A stretch of 64,000 bases of DNA, taken from the NCBI RefSeq assembly GCF_009026145.1, contig NZ_WBUE01000008.1, positions 62,001 to 126,000 of the forward strand. The letters run 5' to 3'. Numbering within the stretch: the first letter of the stretch is position 1; every line of letters begins with the position of its first letter. Made by a program: the position numbers and the translations under genes. The notes under the pieces were generated by a model, which saw nothing but the letters and a program-made list of their open reading frames with translations, was not told the origin of the DNA and searched no databases. The DNA is from Hyphomicrobium sp. Its GTDB lineage: Bacteria > Pseudomonadota > Alphaproteobacteria > Rhizobiales > Hyphomicrobiaceae. Positions 18,453 to 27,317 of this stretch are shown here, piece by piece.

Positions 18453-19127
18453 TCATTGTTCTCCGGCGACAAGGATGACGGCAAGCCGCCGCGGCCCGTG
18501 CGCGCCCATGACGATCTTGCCGCCGATGTCGCCGGTACGCGAGGCGCCGGTGACGAGATTGAGCGTGCGCGGCAGAGCGCCGGCGCTTTCGGCCAGCACC
18601 AGCGCGCAGGCCTCCTCGTAGCTGCCGACGATGGCGTCGGCCCGCAGCACAACGACATGCACGTCGGGCAGGAAGCCGAGCGTCACCGGATTGCCCGGGC
18701 CGGACGCGAGCGCCAGCGTCCCCGTCTCCGCCACGCCCGCAACGGCGCGCGAGAGGCCGGCCGTATCGCCACCCTGCGCGGGGCCGGTTTCGACGACGAG
18801 ACCGGGCGCAGTGTCCCATGGCATGCCGGCGAGCTGCGGATCGGAGCCCCGCCGCACGCGCGGCGGCAGCCCCAGCGTCTGTAGATAGGAAGCGATGGCG
18901 GTCGGGATTGCCGTGACGCTATCGACAGCGATGATCTCGACGCCGAGGGCGTGCTGGAAATCCTTGAACTGCCGCAGGCGCTCCTCGCTGCCGCGCATCG
19001 CCCGTCGCGGCCGCGGATGCTCAATCGGCCGCTCCAGGCGCTCGGTCACGCTCTGACGCCGCACGGCAGTGCTGGTCGCGGCATCGAGCGTGGCGCGGAT
19101 ACCGGCGAGAATGCGGGCGCGGCTCAT
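18453..19127 (-). CDS. lutC: Lactate utilization protein LutC
   Basis: LUD-domain (DUF162) protein of 224 residues, third part of the LutABC L-lactate oxidation complex. The LUD core is visible in the C-terminal half: GVAETGTLALASGPGNPVTLGFLPDVHVVVLRADAIV and LVTGASRTGDIGGKIVMGAHGPRRLAVILV, the SRTADIE-like loop being the usual family marker. The start ATG at 19127 overlaps the end of lutB by 4 bp. The N-terminal 60 residues are basic and poorly conserved. Confidence 0.9.
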   Translation of the reverse strand: MSRARILAGIRATLDAATSTAVRRQSVTERLERPIEHPRPRRAMRGSEERLRQFKDFQHALGVEIIAVDSVTAIPTAIASYLQTLGLPPRVRRGSDPQLAGMPWDTAPGLVVETGPAQGGDTAGLSRAVAGVAETGTLALASGPGNPVTLGFLPDVHVVVLRADAIVGSYEEACALVLAESAGALPRTLNLVTGASRTGDIGGKIVMGAHGPRRLAVILVAGEQ

Positions 19128-20545
19128 GGTGCCGTCCCCCGGCTACGCCGCGTCCACAGTTGCTGGAACGTGGCACCCTGCGGCGCTAGAAGATCGCGGT
19201 GCCGCGTCCATCGTCCAGCGAACGGCAGCGTGCGCAGCCTGCCGCTGGTGTGTCCCATTAGCCGAAGGGTGCGCGCGAGCATGCGCGCCGCTAGCGCGTA
19301 GGCTCGCGGCCGCAGCGCGAGCAGTGCCCAGACGCGCAGCAGGGTGCGGTCGCGCCACGACGCCGGCTCGGCCAACGCCACCTGGCGCCAATGGCGCATG
19401 AGCGAGACGAGCGGGATCTCGACCGGACAAACCTCCTCGCAGCGGCCGCAGAAGGTGGAGGCCTGCGGCAGATGTCCCGCATCGGCCACGCCGGCGAGCG
19501 CCGGCGACAGCACGGCGCCGATCGGCCCGGGATAGACCGAGCCGTAGGCATGGCCGCCAATCGTGCAGTAGACCGGGCAGTGGTTCATGCAGGCGCCGCA
19601 GCGGATGCAGCGCAGGACGGGGCGCAGCTCGCTTGCCAGCAGCTCCGAGCGGCCGTTGTCGACGATGACGACATGGCAGGCCGCGGGGCCATCGACATCG
19701 CCGGGGCGGCGCGGACCAGTGACGAGCGTTGTATAGGCGGTGAACTCCTGCCCGGTGGCCGACCGCGCCAAGAGACGCAGCAGCGGCCAGGCATCCGCGA
19801 GGGTCGGCACGATCTTGTCGATCGAGGCCAGGACGATGTGGACCTTCGGCAGTGACATCGTAAGGTCGGCATTACCCTCGTTGGTGACGACGATGGCCGA
19901 GCCAGTCTCGGCCACAAGGAAGTTGGCGCCGGTGATCCCGACCTCGGCGGCGAGGAATTTTTCGCGCAGCACGCCGCGCGCCTCGGCGACCAGTGCCTCG
20001 GGCGCCGAAAGATCGCGCTCCCTGGCCAGATGCCCGTGATGGCGGCGGAACTCGTCGGCCACGTCCCCGGCGCGCAGGTGGATGGCCGGGGCGATGATGT
20101 GGCTGGGCGTCTCGCCGCGGATCTGGATGAGGTACTCGCCAAGATCGGTCTCGACGACGTCGAGCGCCGCTTCCTGGAGACGGGGGCGAAGTCCGATCTC
20201 CTCGGAGACCATCGACTTGCTCTTGGCGACGACGCGCGCGCCTGCCTGCCGGCAGATGCCGAGGATGATGCCGCAGGCCTCCTCGCTCGTTGCCGCCCAG
20301 TGCACGGCGCTGCCGGCGCGGATCGCGTTGGCCTCGAAGGCTTCGAGATAGAGGTCGAGGTGCGCCAACGTATAATCGCGGATGTCGCGGCCCGTGCGAC
20401 GCAGCGCCTCGAACTCGGGAAGCGCCGCCTTGGCCTGCGCGCGCGCGGCAACGAAGCCGGCGGGGACGTCGGCAAGCGCACGCTGCAGGCTCTGGTCGGC
20501 GAGCGCGGTGGCGACCGAGACTCCGAACCCGGTGGTGCGTTTCAT
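19124..20545 (-). CDS. lutB: Lactate utilization iron-sulfur protein LutB
   Basis: 473 residues from the ATG at 20545 (MKRTTGFG). A LUD domain covers about residues 60-290. It is followed by a twin 4Fe-4S ferredoxin region with CIRCGACMNHCPVY (about 313-326) and FCGRCEEVCPVEIP (about 365-378), and a C-terminal DUF3390-type tail. Together with LutA and LutC it should oxidise L-lactate to pyruvate. It overlaps lutA by 4 bp and lutC by 4 bp, so the three genes are translationally coupled. Confidence 0.93.
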   Translation of the reverse strand: MKRTTGFGVSVATALADQSLQRALADVPAGFVAARAQAKAALPEFEALRRTGRDIRDYTLAHLDLYLEAFEANAIRAGSAVHWAATSEEACGIILGICRQAGARVVAKSKSMVSEEIGLRPRLQEAALDVVETDLGEYLIQIRGETPSHIIAPAIHLRAGDVADEFRRHHGHLARERDLSAPEALVAEARGVLREKFLAAEVGITGANFLVAETGSAIVVTNEGNADLTMSLPKVHIVLASIDKIVPTLADAWPLLRLLARSATGQEFTAYTTLVTGPRRPGDVDGPAACHVVIVDNGRSELLASELRPVLRCIRCGACMNHCPVYCTIGGHAYGSVYPGPIGAVLSPALAGVADAGHLPQASTFCGRCEEVCPVEIPLVSLMRHWRQVALAEPASWRDRTLLRVWALLALRPRAYALAARMLARTLRLMGHTSGRLRTLPFAGRWTRHRDLLAPQGATFQQLWTRRSRGTAP

Positions 20546-21330
20546 GGCACGCCTCGCGAGGCGGAGTGCGCGATTGGCGGCTCGCTCATCTCGCCGGCGA
20601 GCACCTCGGCGACGTGGCGGCAGGCGATGGGCGAGCCCTGCCGCGATAGCTTGCCGGCGACGTTCAGCAGGCAGCCGAACTCGCCCGCGAGCACGAGGTC
20701 GGGGGCAGCGGTCGCGATGTTGGAGATTTTCGCCGAGACCATCGCATTGGAGATGTCGGGAAACTTCACCGCGAACAGCCCGCCAAAGCCGCAGCACGTC
20801 TCCGTACCCGGCATCTCGACGAGCTCCAGCCCGCTCACGGCGGCGAGCAGCCGGCGCGGCTGCTGCTTGATCTTGAGCTCGCGCAGCCCCGAGCAACCGT
20901 CGTGATAGGTGACGCGGCCGGCGAAGCTGCCCGGCACCGACGTGACGCCGCGTACGTCGACGAGGAATGAGACGAGCTCATGGACGCGCTCGGCGAACGC
21001 CCGGGCGCGCTGCTCAGCTTCCTCATCGCCGGCCATCAGGCGCGGATAATGCAGCTTGAGCATTGCGGCGCACGAGCCGGACGGGGCCACGACGTAGTCG
21101 AGGCCCTCGAAGGCGCGCATCGTCTGCGAGGCGAGCGCCTTGGCGCTGCGCGCATCGCCGCTGTTGTAGGCAGGCTGGCCGCAGCACGTCTGCGCGCGCG
21201 GCACCACGACCTCGCACCCCGCCGCATCCAAGAGGCGCGCAGCCGCAAAGCCGACGGAGGGTCGCATCAGATCGACGAGGCAGGTGACGAAAAGGCCAAC
21301 GCGCGGCCGCCTTGCATAGCCTTCGGTCAT
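20542..21330 (-). CDS. lutA: Lactate utilization protein LutA (CCG-domain)
   Basis: 262 residues from the ATG at 21330 (MTEGYARRPR). Two cysteine-rich CCG domains of the heterodisulfide-reductase type: ARAQTCCGQPAYNSG-like sequence near residue 45 and MPGTETCCGFGGLFAVK near 180, each binding part of an Fe-S cluster in homologues. First gene of the lutABC unit, with 4-bp overlap to lutB. A frame to 21369 would add 13 residues without similarity. About 50 bp upstream lies the end of a c-type cytochrome gene on the same strand. Confidence 0.92.
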   Translation of the reverse strand: MTEGYARRPRVGLFVTCLVDLMRPSVGFAAARLLDAAGCEVVVPRAQTCCGQPAYNSGDARSAKALASQTMRAFEGLDYVVAPSGSCAAMLKLHYPRLMAGDEEAEQRARAFAERVHELVSFLVDVRGVTSVPGSFAGRVTYHDGCSGLRELKIKQQPRRLLAAVSGLELVEMPGTETCCGFGGLFAVKFPDISNAMVSAKISNIATAAPDLVLAGEFGCLLNVAGKLSRQGSPIACRHVAEVLAGEMSEPPIAHSASRGVP

Positions 21331-21380
21331 CGCTGGTCCGCCTGGCTTCTTGTCGTCGCCCGCGCGCAACCGCGGCGCGG

Positions 21381-21755
21381 CTACTTATGTAGTTTCAGGA
21401 ACGCGATGAGATCCTTGAGGTCGGCGGGATTCTTTATACCCGGTGACGCCATGACGTTGTTCGGCAGGAAGGCGTCGGGCGCGTCGAGGAACTGCGCCAG
21501 CTTTGCCTCAGTCCACACTAGCCCGCCGGCCGCCGCCTCGGTCATGGCGTCCGAGTAGTTAAAGCCCGGAACGCTCGCCGCCTTCTTGCCGACGATGCCA
21601 GTCAGCACGGGGCCAGCCTTGTTCTTTGCCGCAGGGCCTATGGCATGACAGGCGCGGCATCGCTTGAACACGGCTTCGCCCTTGGAGGCGTCCTGCGCCC
21701 AGGCGGGTATACCGGCAAGAAGCACGACGGTGATCGCGAGACTTCCCCTGCGCAT
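21381..21755 (-). CDS. Class I c-type cytochrome
   Basis: Periplasmic mono-heme cytochrome, 124 residues from the ATG at 21755, preceded by a strong GGAGG ribosome site. The signal peptide ends near AWAQ (residue 20). Heme motif CRACH lies at residues 33-37 and the probable axial Met is in LPNNVMASPG. The sequence resembles cytochrome c2/c550-type electron carriers (GKKAASVPGFNYSDAM). It is directly upstream of lutABC on the same strand, so it may accept electrons from lactate oxidation. That is inference from position only. Confidence 0.92.
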   Translation of the reverse strand: MRRGSLAITVVLLAGIPAWAQDASKGEAVFKRCRACHAIGPAAKNKAGPVLTGIVGKKAASVPGFNYSDAMTEAAAGGLVWTEAKLAQFLDAPDAFLPNNVMASPGIKNPADLKDLIAFLKLHK

Positions 21756-21871
21756 CTGCTCTCCCTCCTGACCTGCCGGCCACCTCAGCAAATGCCGGGG
21801 CGGCGATCAAGGGATGATGGAGGCCGGCGTGGCTCCGCCGGTCGCATTTGCCGGTCGGCGTTGCGCAGACT

Positions 21872-22861
21872 TCAGCGTGTCGCCACCGCGGGGCCTGCCC
21901 CTTTGCCGACCCGGCGGGATACCGGCCGCGAAGCCTGGCGAGAGCCCATCTTATTGAGGTCCAACTCCTTTTCCCAATACGGCACGGGACCATAGAGATC
22001 GGCCAGGAACTCGATCAGCACATCGACCTTGGCGGGCATGAATTCGCGGCTCGGATAAACCGCGTGCACGCCCGTGCTCGCGGCACCGCGGTACGCGGGC
22101 AGCACCACGCGCAGGCTGCCGCTGCGCAGCGCCGGCCCGACGTCCCACGTCGACAAAAGGCCAAGGCCCACGCCCGACAAGACCAACTCACGAACGAACT
22201 CACCCGAGTCGGAGCGCACGGTGCCGTAGGGGCGAACCTGCACTTCTCCTTCCGGACCGTCGAGCCGCCAGACTTCGACGCTGTCGGCCACAAGGCAGTT
22301 GTGCACCTCGAGGTCGGGGAGGCTCTTCGGCGCTCCGTGCTTCTCGACATAGGAGGGTGCCGCGCACAGCACGCGCGTATCGGGGGCAATGCGGCGGGCG
22401 ACGAGCGAGGAGTCCTCCAACTCGCCGATGCGGATCGCCAGGTCGAAACCCTCGCGAATGATGTCGACGAACGCATCGCTGACGTGCACGTGCAGCTCAA
22501 TCTCGGGATAGCGGGCGAGAAAGTCGTCGATGTAGGGGGCGACGTGCAGGCGGCTGAAGGCCGTCGGCATGGTCACCTTCAAAAGGCCGCGCGGCTTGGT
22601 GTTGCGCCGGCTGACGAAGTCCTCCGCCTCCTCGCACAGGCTCAGGATGTCGACGACGCGCTTGAAATACCCAGCCCCCGTCTCGGTCAGCGTCAAATGC
22701 CGGGTAGTGCGCTGGAAGAGGCGGGCGCCGAGCCGCTCCTCCAGCTGGCTGATGCGCTTGGAAACGACGGCCGGAGAGAGGCCCATCTCGCGGCCGGCGG
22801 CCGACATGTTGCCGGTGCGGGCGACGCGTGCGAATATATCGAGGTCGCTAATAGCTGTCAC
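21872..22861 (-). CDS. LysR-family transcriptional regulator
   Basis: 329 residues from a GTG at 22861 with a GGGGGA site just upstream. The N-terminal winged helix is typical (FARVARTGNMSAAGREMGLSPAVVSKRISQLEERLGARLF), followed by the LysR substrate domain (VTMPTAFSRLHVAPYIDDFLARYPEIELHVHVSD). It is divergent from glcDEF and separated by about 215 bp, so it is the likely regulator of glycolate oxidase and perhaps of lut. A much longer frame upstream is open but is antisense to the start of glcD and is rejected. Confidence 0.88.
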   Translation of the reverse strand: MTAISDLDIFARVARTGNMSAAGREMGLSPAVVSKRISQLEERLGARLFQRTTRHLTLTETGAGYFKRVVDILSLCEEAEDFVSRRNTKPRGLLKVTMPTAFSRLHVAPYIDDFLARYPEIELHVHVSDAFVDIIREGFDLAIRIGELEDSSLVARRIAPDTRVLCAAPSYVEKHGAPKSLPDLEVHNCLVADSVEVWRLDGPEGEVQVRPYGTVRSDSGEFVRELVLSGVGLGLLSTWDVGPALRSGSLRVVLPAYRGAASTGVHAVYPSREFMPAKVDVLIEFLADLYGPVPYWEKELDLNKMGSRQASRPVSRRVGKGAGPAVATR

Positions 22862-23077
22862 TTGTCCCCCGTTGGGAAAGAGTCCCCGGCTTTCGACCGA
22901 GCCACCGGGTGGCAAACGAATTGAATTATGACGAGCGGCGACGTTAAGGTATCGGCGAGGAAGCCGAATAGCTGTACCGTCGTCCAATCCATTCAATATG
23001 CCAGCAATCGGCCGCGCTGCGATACTTAAATCTAGATCCCGCCGCCTTTGCTTGGGACTGTGGAGCTGGAGAACTGC
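22862..23077. promoter_or_regulatory. Divergent promoter region of LysR gene and glcDEF
   Basis: Short divergent region, as expected for a LysR-controlled operon. A perfect palindrome GCCACCGGGTGGC lies at 22901-22913, about 40 bp before the LysR start, and is a candidate autoregulatory site. LysR-type T-N11-A boxes cannot be chosen with confidence by eye. Confidence 0.4.
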
Positions 23078-24541
23078 ATGACGCTGTCGAGGATGCCGGA
23101 ACCAGACCGGACTGTGCTCGACCGGAGCAGCGCCATCATCAAAGATCTCGAGACGCTGGTGGGCGTCGATGGTGTGATCTCCGAAGAGGAAGGCCGGCGC
23201 GCGTTCGAATCCGACGCACTCACCGCCTATCGGCAGGCGCCGCTCGCCGTGGTGTTGCCGCGCTCGACCGCAGATGTGTCGAAAGTTCTCAAGTACTGCC
23301 ATCAGGCCGGCTTGAAAGTCGTGCCGCGTGGTGCCGGGACATCCCTATGCGGCGGCGCGCTCCCGTCGGCCGATGCCATCGTGATCGGAACCTCGCGCAT
23401 GAACCGCGTGCTGGAAGCCGACTTCGTCAATCGCACGATCACCGTGGAAGCCGGCATCACCAATCTCGCCATCACCGACGCGGTGTCGGCCGAGGGCTTC
23501 TTCTACGCGCCCGACCCATCGAGCCAGCTCGCCTGCACGGTGGGCGGCAACCTCGCCATGAACTCCGGCGGCGCCCATTGCCTGAAGTACGGCGTGACGA
23601 CCAACAATGTGCTGGGCATCAAAATCGTGCTGATGGACGGCGAGATCGTCGAGATCGGTGGCCCGTACCTCGATGCCGAGGGCTACGACTTCCTCGCCCT
23701 CATAGTCGGCTCGGAAGGACAGTTCGGCATCGTCACCGAGGCGACGCTGAAGATCGTCCCCAAGATGGAGACAGCGCGCCCGGTGCTGCTCGGGTTCAGC
23801 TCCTGCGAGGCGGCCGGCCAGTGCGTTGCCGCCATCATCGGCTCGGGCATCATCCCGGTCGCCATCGAGTACATGGACAAGCCCGCCATCGCTGTTGCCG
23901 AGGCCTATGCCAAAGCTGGCTATCCGCTCGACGTCGAGGCGCTGCTCATCGTCGAGGTGGAAGGCTTCGAGGACGAGATCGCGCGGCTGCTGCGCGACAT
24001 CGTCGAGATCGCCCGCGCTTTCGATCCCAAGGTGGTCGAGGCGAGCACCTCGGCCGAGCACAGCGCACGCATCTGGAAGGGGCGCAAGGCCGCCTTCGGC
24101 GCCATGGGCCGCATTTCCGACTACTACTGCATGGATGGCACCATCCCGCTGTCGCGCCTGCCCGAGGTGCTGAGCCGCATCGCCCAAATCTGCGCCGAGC
24201 ACCACCTGAAGGTGGCCAACGTCTTCCACGCCGGCGACGGCAACCTGCATCCGCTCATACTCTATGATGCCAACGACGAGGACGAATCGCGCCGCGCCGA
24301 GCTTGCCGGCGCCGAGATCTTGAAGCTGTGCGTCTCCGTTGGCGGCTGCCTTACCGGCGAGCACGGCGTCGGCATCGAGAAGCGCGACTTGATGGAGGTA
24401 CAGTTCTCTCCATCCGACCTTGCCGTTCAGATGCGGATAAAGAGCGTGTTCGACCCCCACTGGCTGTTGAACCGGGGTAAGGTCTTCCCGCTGAGCGCGC
24501 TCGAGGCGAGCGAGCGCCCGGCCGCGGACCAGGCGGCCTGA
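23078..24541 (+). CDS. glcD: Glycolate oxidase FAD-binding subunit GlcD
   Basis: FAD-linked 2-hydroxy-acid dehydrogenase subunit, 487 residues from the ATG at 23078 behind GGAG. FAD-binding type-4 domain: PLAVVLPRSTADVSKVLKYC, VVPRGAGTSLCGGALP, DPSSQLACTVGGNLAMNSGG. C-terminal FAD-oxidase domain: HAGDGNLHPLILYD and LTGEHGVGIEKRDLM. With GlcE and GlcF it should oxidise glycolate (or D-lactate) to glyoxylate (pyruvate) and pass electrons to the membrane chain. First gene of the operon. Confidence 0.93.
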   Translation: MTLSRMPEPDRTVLDRSSAIIKDLETLVGVDGVISEEEGRRAFESDALTAYRQAPLAVVLPRSTADVSKVLKYCHQAGLKVVPRGAGTSLCGGALPSADAIVIGTSRMNRVLEADFVNRTITVEAGITNLAITDAVSAEGFFYAPDPSSQLACTVGGNLAMNSGGAHCLKYGVTTNNVLGIKIVLMDGEIVEIGGPYLDAEGYDFLALIVGSEGQFGIVTEATLKIVPKMETARPVLLGFSSCEAAGQCVAAIIGSGIIPVAIEYMDKPAIAVAEAYAKAGYPLDVEALLIVEVEGFEDEIARLLRDIVEIARAFDPKVVEASTSAEHSARIWKGRKAAFGAMGRISDYYCMDGTIPLSRLPEVLSRIAQICAEHHLKVANVFHAGDGNLHPLILYDANDEDESRRAELAGAEILKLCVSVGGCLTGEHGVGIEKRDLMEVQFSPSDLAVQMRIKSVFDPHWLLNRGKVFPLSALEASERPAADQAA

Positions 24542-24551
24542 GGAGAAGGAA

Positions 24552-25772
24552 TTGAACGATTTGCAGCGCCCCGGCGCCGACTGGGAGCTTCAGTTCGTGA
24601 TCGCCGGCTGCGCCGAGAGGCGCCTGCCGATCGAGATCGTCGGCTCGGGCTCCAAGCGCGCGGTTGGGCGCCCCGTCGACGGCACGGTGACCGTCACCAC
24701 CGCCTCGCTGCGCGGCATCTCGCTCTACGAGCCGAACGAGCTCGTCATGTCGGCGCGCGCCGGCACACCGCTGTCGCAGGTCGAGGCGGAGCTTGCGGCG
24801 CGCGGCCAGATGCTGCCCTTCGAGCCCATCGATCTCGCCCCGGCAACGGGCGGACCACAGGGTGCGCAGACGATCGGCGCTGTCTTCGCAACCAACATGT
24901 CGGGGGCGCGGCGCATTCAATACGGCGCCGCACGCGACCACCTCCTGGGGGTCAAGGGGGTCAACGGGCGTGCTGAGCTGTTCCAGGCCGGCGGCCGCGT
25001 GATGAAGAACGTCACCGGCTATGATATCGCGCGTGGCCTCGCGGGGAGCTGGGGCACGCTCGCGGTGATGACGGAGGTGACCTTCAAGGTCATCCCGTGG
25101 CCGGAGACGGCAGCGACCGTCATCTACCTCGGCCTGCCCGACAACCTTGCCGTGGAGCTGCTGTCCACCGCCATGGCACTGCCCGTCGAGGTGTCGGGCG
25201 CCGTGCACCTGCAGGCCTCCGTCGCCTCGCGCCTCAACCATCCCGGCCTCAAGTCGATGAACAAATCGGTGACGGCGCTGCGGCTGGAAAACTTTGCCAG
25301 CGCCGTCACCGGCCGCAAGCAGCGGCTCAAGGAGGCGCTGAAGGTCTACGGTAAGGCGCTGGAGCTCGATCACCGTGAGACGCTGGAATTTTGGAACGAG
25401 CTGCGGCGGCTGTCGGTGATGCCGAACCGGCAGACCCTCTTGTGGCGCATCGCAACCAAACCGACCACGGCGCCCAAGCTCGTCGCCGCCATCAAGCGCT
25501 ACATGCCGGCCGAGGCCTTCTACGACTGGGCCGGTGGCCTCGTCTGGCTCGAGGTGCCGGCAGCGGCGGATGCAGGCACCGCGGAGATCCGTCGCGTCAC
25601 CGCCATCCACGGCGGTCATGCCATGCTGATCCGCGCCGAGCCGAGCGTGCGCGCTGCCGTCGAAGTATTCCAACCCCTGAGCCCACCCGTCGAGCGGCTG
25701 ACCCGCGGCCTCAAGGCCGCCTTCGATCCGGCCGGAATTCTCAACCCCGGCCGGATGTACGCCAACATGTGA
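24552..25772 (+). CDS. glcE: Glycolate oxidase FAD-binding subunit GlcE
   Basis: 406 residues. The start is a TTG at 24552 placed six bases after a strong AGGAG site, so the alternative start is well supported. The protein has an FAD-binding type-4 domain (LPIEIVGSGSKRAVGRPV, PATGGPQGAQTIGAVFATNMSG, GRVMKNVTGYDIARGLAGSWGTLAVMTEVTFKV) and the short GlcE C-terminus ending AFDPAGILNPGRMYANM. It lies 10 bp after glcD. The downstream partner glcF is separated by a repeat element. Confidence 0.92.
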   Translation: MNDLQRPGADWELQFVIAGCAERRLPIEIVGSGSKRAVGRPVDGTVTVTTASLRGISLYEPNELVMSARAGTPLSQVEAELAARGQMLPFEPIDLAPATGGPQGAQTIGAVFATNMSGARRIQYGAARDHLLGVKGVNGRAELFQAGGRVMKNVTGYDIARGLAGSWGTLAVMTEVTFKVIPWPETAATVIYLGLPDNLAVELLSTAMALPVEVSGAVHLQASVASRLNHPGLKSMNKSVTALRLENFASAVTGRKQRLKEALKVYGKALELDHRETLEFWNELRRLSVMPNRQTLLWRIATKPTTAPKLVAAIKRYMPAEAFYDWAGGLVWLEVPAAADAGTAEIRRVTAIHGGHAMLIRAEPSVRAAVEVFQPLSPPVERLTRGLKAAFDPAGILNPGRMYANM

Positions 25773-25775
25773 GGG

Positions 25776-25942
25776 CTAGTGTGATGATCGAGAAGTCCGC
25801 GATATCCCGTGCGGCTGGGTCAAGAAGCGGGCTTCTCGATCTGAATCACACTAGCGTATTGATTGTCCTAGTGTCCTTCAGATCGCGAAATTCGTTCTAC
25901 ATCTGCGGCACGAGGCGACAAATTTCGCGATCAGGACACTAG
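25776..25942. repeat. Composite palindromic repeat, family A, copy A1
   Basis: Two adjacent CTAG-bounded palindromes. Unit 1 (25776-25854) begins CTAGTGTGATGATCGAGAAG and ends with its imperfect reverse complement, TTCTCGATCTGAATCACACTAG in effect. Unit 2 (25868-25942) runs from CTAGTGTCC to GGACACTAG with inner arms around TCGCGAAATT/AATTTCGCGA. Other copies: 31062-31203, 34434-34600 and a single arm at 53207-53233. This copy sits between glcE and glcF and ends 10 bp before the glcF start. Confidence 0.85.
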
Positions 25943-25952
25943 GCGCCAGCGC

Positions 25953-27317
25953 ATGCAGACCAACTTCAGGCCCGAGCAACTGACCAACCCTCGCATCGCC
26001 GAAGCCGATGCCATCCTGCGCCGCTGCGTGCACTGCGGGTTGTGCACTGCGACCTGCCCCACCTACGTGCTGCTCGGCGATGAGCGCGACAGCCCGCGGG
26101 GCCGCATCTACCTCATCAAGGACATGCTGGAGGACAACGCGCCGGCGAGCCCGGAGGTGCAGCTCCACCTCGACCGCTGCCTGTCGTGCCTCTCGTGCAT
26201 GTCGACATGTCCCAGCGGCGTCGACTACATGCACCTGATCGATCTGGCGCGCGGCTATGTCGAGCAGACCACCACGCGCCCCATCAAGGAGCGCTTCGTG
26301 CGCCGCCTCTTGGCGCGCGTGCTGCCCTATCCCGAGCGGTTCCGCCTGGCGTTGAAGCTCGCTCCGCTGGGGCGCCCGTGGCTCAAGCTGCTGCGCCGCC
26401 TCGGCTTCAACCAGCTCGCCGCAATGATCGAGCTGGCACCCAATGTGCTGCCGCCGTCGCCGAAGTTCGAGGGCCCCGGCACCGCCGTAACCGAGGACGA
26501 CCGGCGGGCGCGCGTGATCATGCTGTCGGGGTGCGCCCAACAGGTGCTGCGCCCCGGGATCAACGACTCGACCATCCGCCTCCTCGCCCGGCGCGGCGTC
26601 GACGTCATCGTCGCGGCAGGCGCAGGATGCTGCGGTGCCCTCACCTACCACCTCGGCGACGAGGCGGGAGCAATCGCGTTCGCCAAGCGCAACGTCGACG
26701 CCTGGTCGAAGGAGCTGGCGAAGGGCCCCATCGACGCCATCATCGTCAATGCCTCGGGCTGCGGCACGGCGGTCAAAGACTACGGCCACCTCCTGAAGCG
26801 CGAGCCCGAGTACGCCGCCCGCGCCGGCCGCATCGCCGGCCTCGCGCACGACATCTCGGAGTTCCTCGGCAAGTACGAGCTGGGGCCGCCCAAGCGCTGG
26901 TCGTCGCTGCGCGTCGCCTACCATCCGGCCTGCTCGCTGCAGCACGGCCAGGGAATCAAGGAGGTACCGCGCGACCTGCTCACCAAGGCCGGATACAGCG
27001 TCGTCGACATCCCGGAAGCGCACATCTGCTGCGGCTCGGCCGGAACCTATAACATCCTGCAGCCCGAGATCGCCGGCGCGCTGCGCGAGCGCAAGGCCAA
27101 GAACATCAAGCGCGTGAAGCCCGACGTCGTCGCGGCGGGCAACATCGGCTGCATCACGCAGCTTGCCGGACAGGTCGACGTGCCGGTCGTGCACACGGTG
27201 GAGCTGCTCGATTGGGCGTTCGGCGGGCCCGTGCCACCGGGGCTGGAGTCGCTGGCGCGCTTCGTGTCCAACGTGCCGGAGCCCAAGCGCCGGGTCGACG
27301 ACTTCATTCACGCGTGA
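25953..27317 (+). CDS. glcF: Glycolate oxidase iron-sulfur subunit GlcF
   Basis: 454 residues. N-terminal twin 4Fe-4S ferredoxin: CVHCGLCTATCP from residue 25 and CLSCLSCMSTCP from residue 76. Two CCG domains follow (GAGCCGALTYHLGD and AHICCGSAGTYNILQP). It carries electrons from GlcDE to the quinone pool or another acceptor. It is separated from glcE by repeat A1 (180 bp), so co-transcription passes through the repeat hairpins or a new promoter is used. The stop overlaps the next gene by 4 bp (GTGA). Confidence 0.94.
   Translation: MQTNFRPEQLTNPRIAEADAILRRCVHCGLCTATCPTYVLLGDERDSPRGRIYLIKDMLEDNAPASPEVQLHLDRCLSCLSCMSTCPSGVDYMHLIDLARGYVEQTTTRPIKERFVRRLLARVLPYPERFRLALKLAPLGRPWLKLLRRLGFNQLAAMIELAPNVLPPSPKFEGPGTAVTEDDRRARVIMLSGCAQQVLRPGINDSTIRLLARRGVDVIVAAGAGCCGALTYHLGDEAGAIAFAKRNVDAWSKELAKGPIDAIIVNASGCGTAVKDYGHLLKREPEYAARAGRIAGLAHDISEFLGKYELGPPKRWSSLRVAYHPACSLQHGQGIKEVPRDLLTKAGYSVVDIPEAHICCGSAGTYNILQPEIAGALRERKAKNIKRVKPDVVAAGNIGCITQLAGQVDVPVVHTVELLDWAFGGPVPPGLESLARFVSNVPEPKRRVDDFIHA

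Noticed and set aside
22862-23302. Upstream extension of the LysR protein by about 147 residues.
   Set aside because: It is antisense to the start of glcD and the LysR family begins with the helix-turn-helix right after the GTG at 22861.
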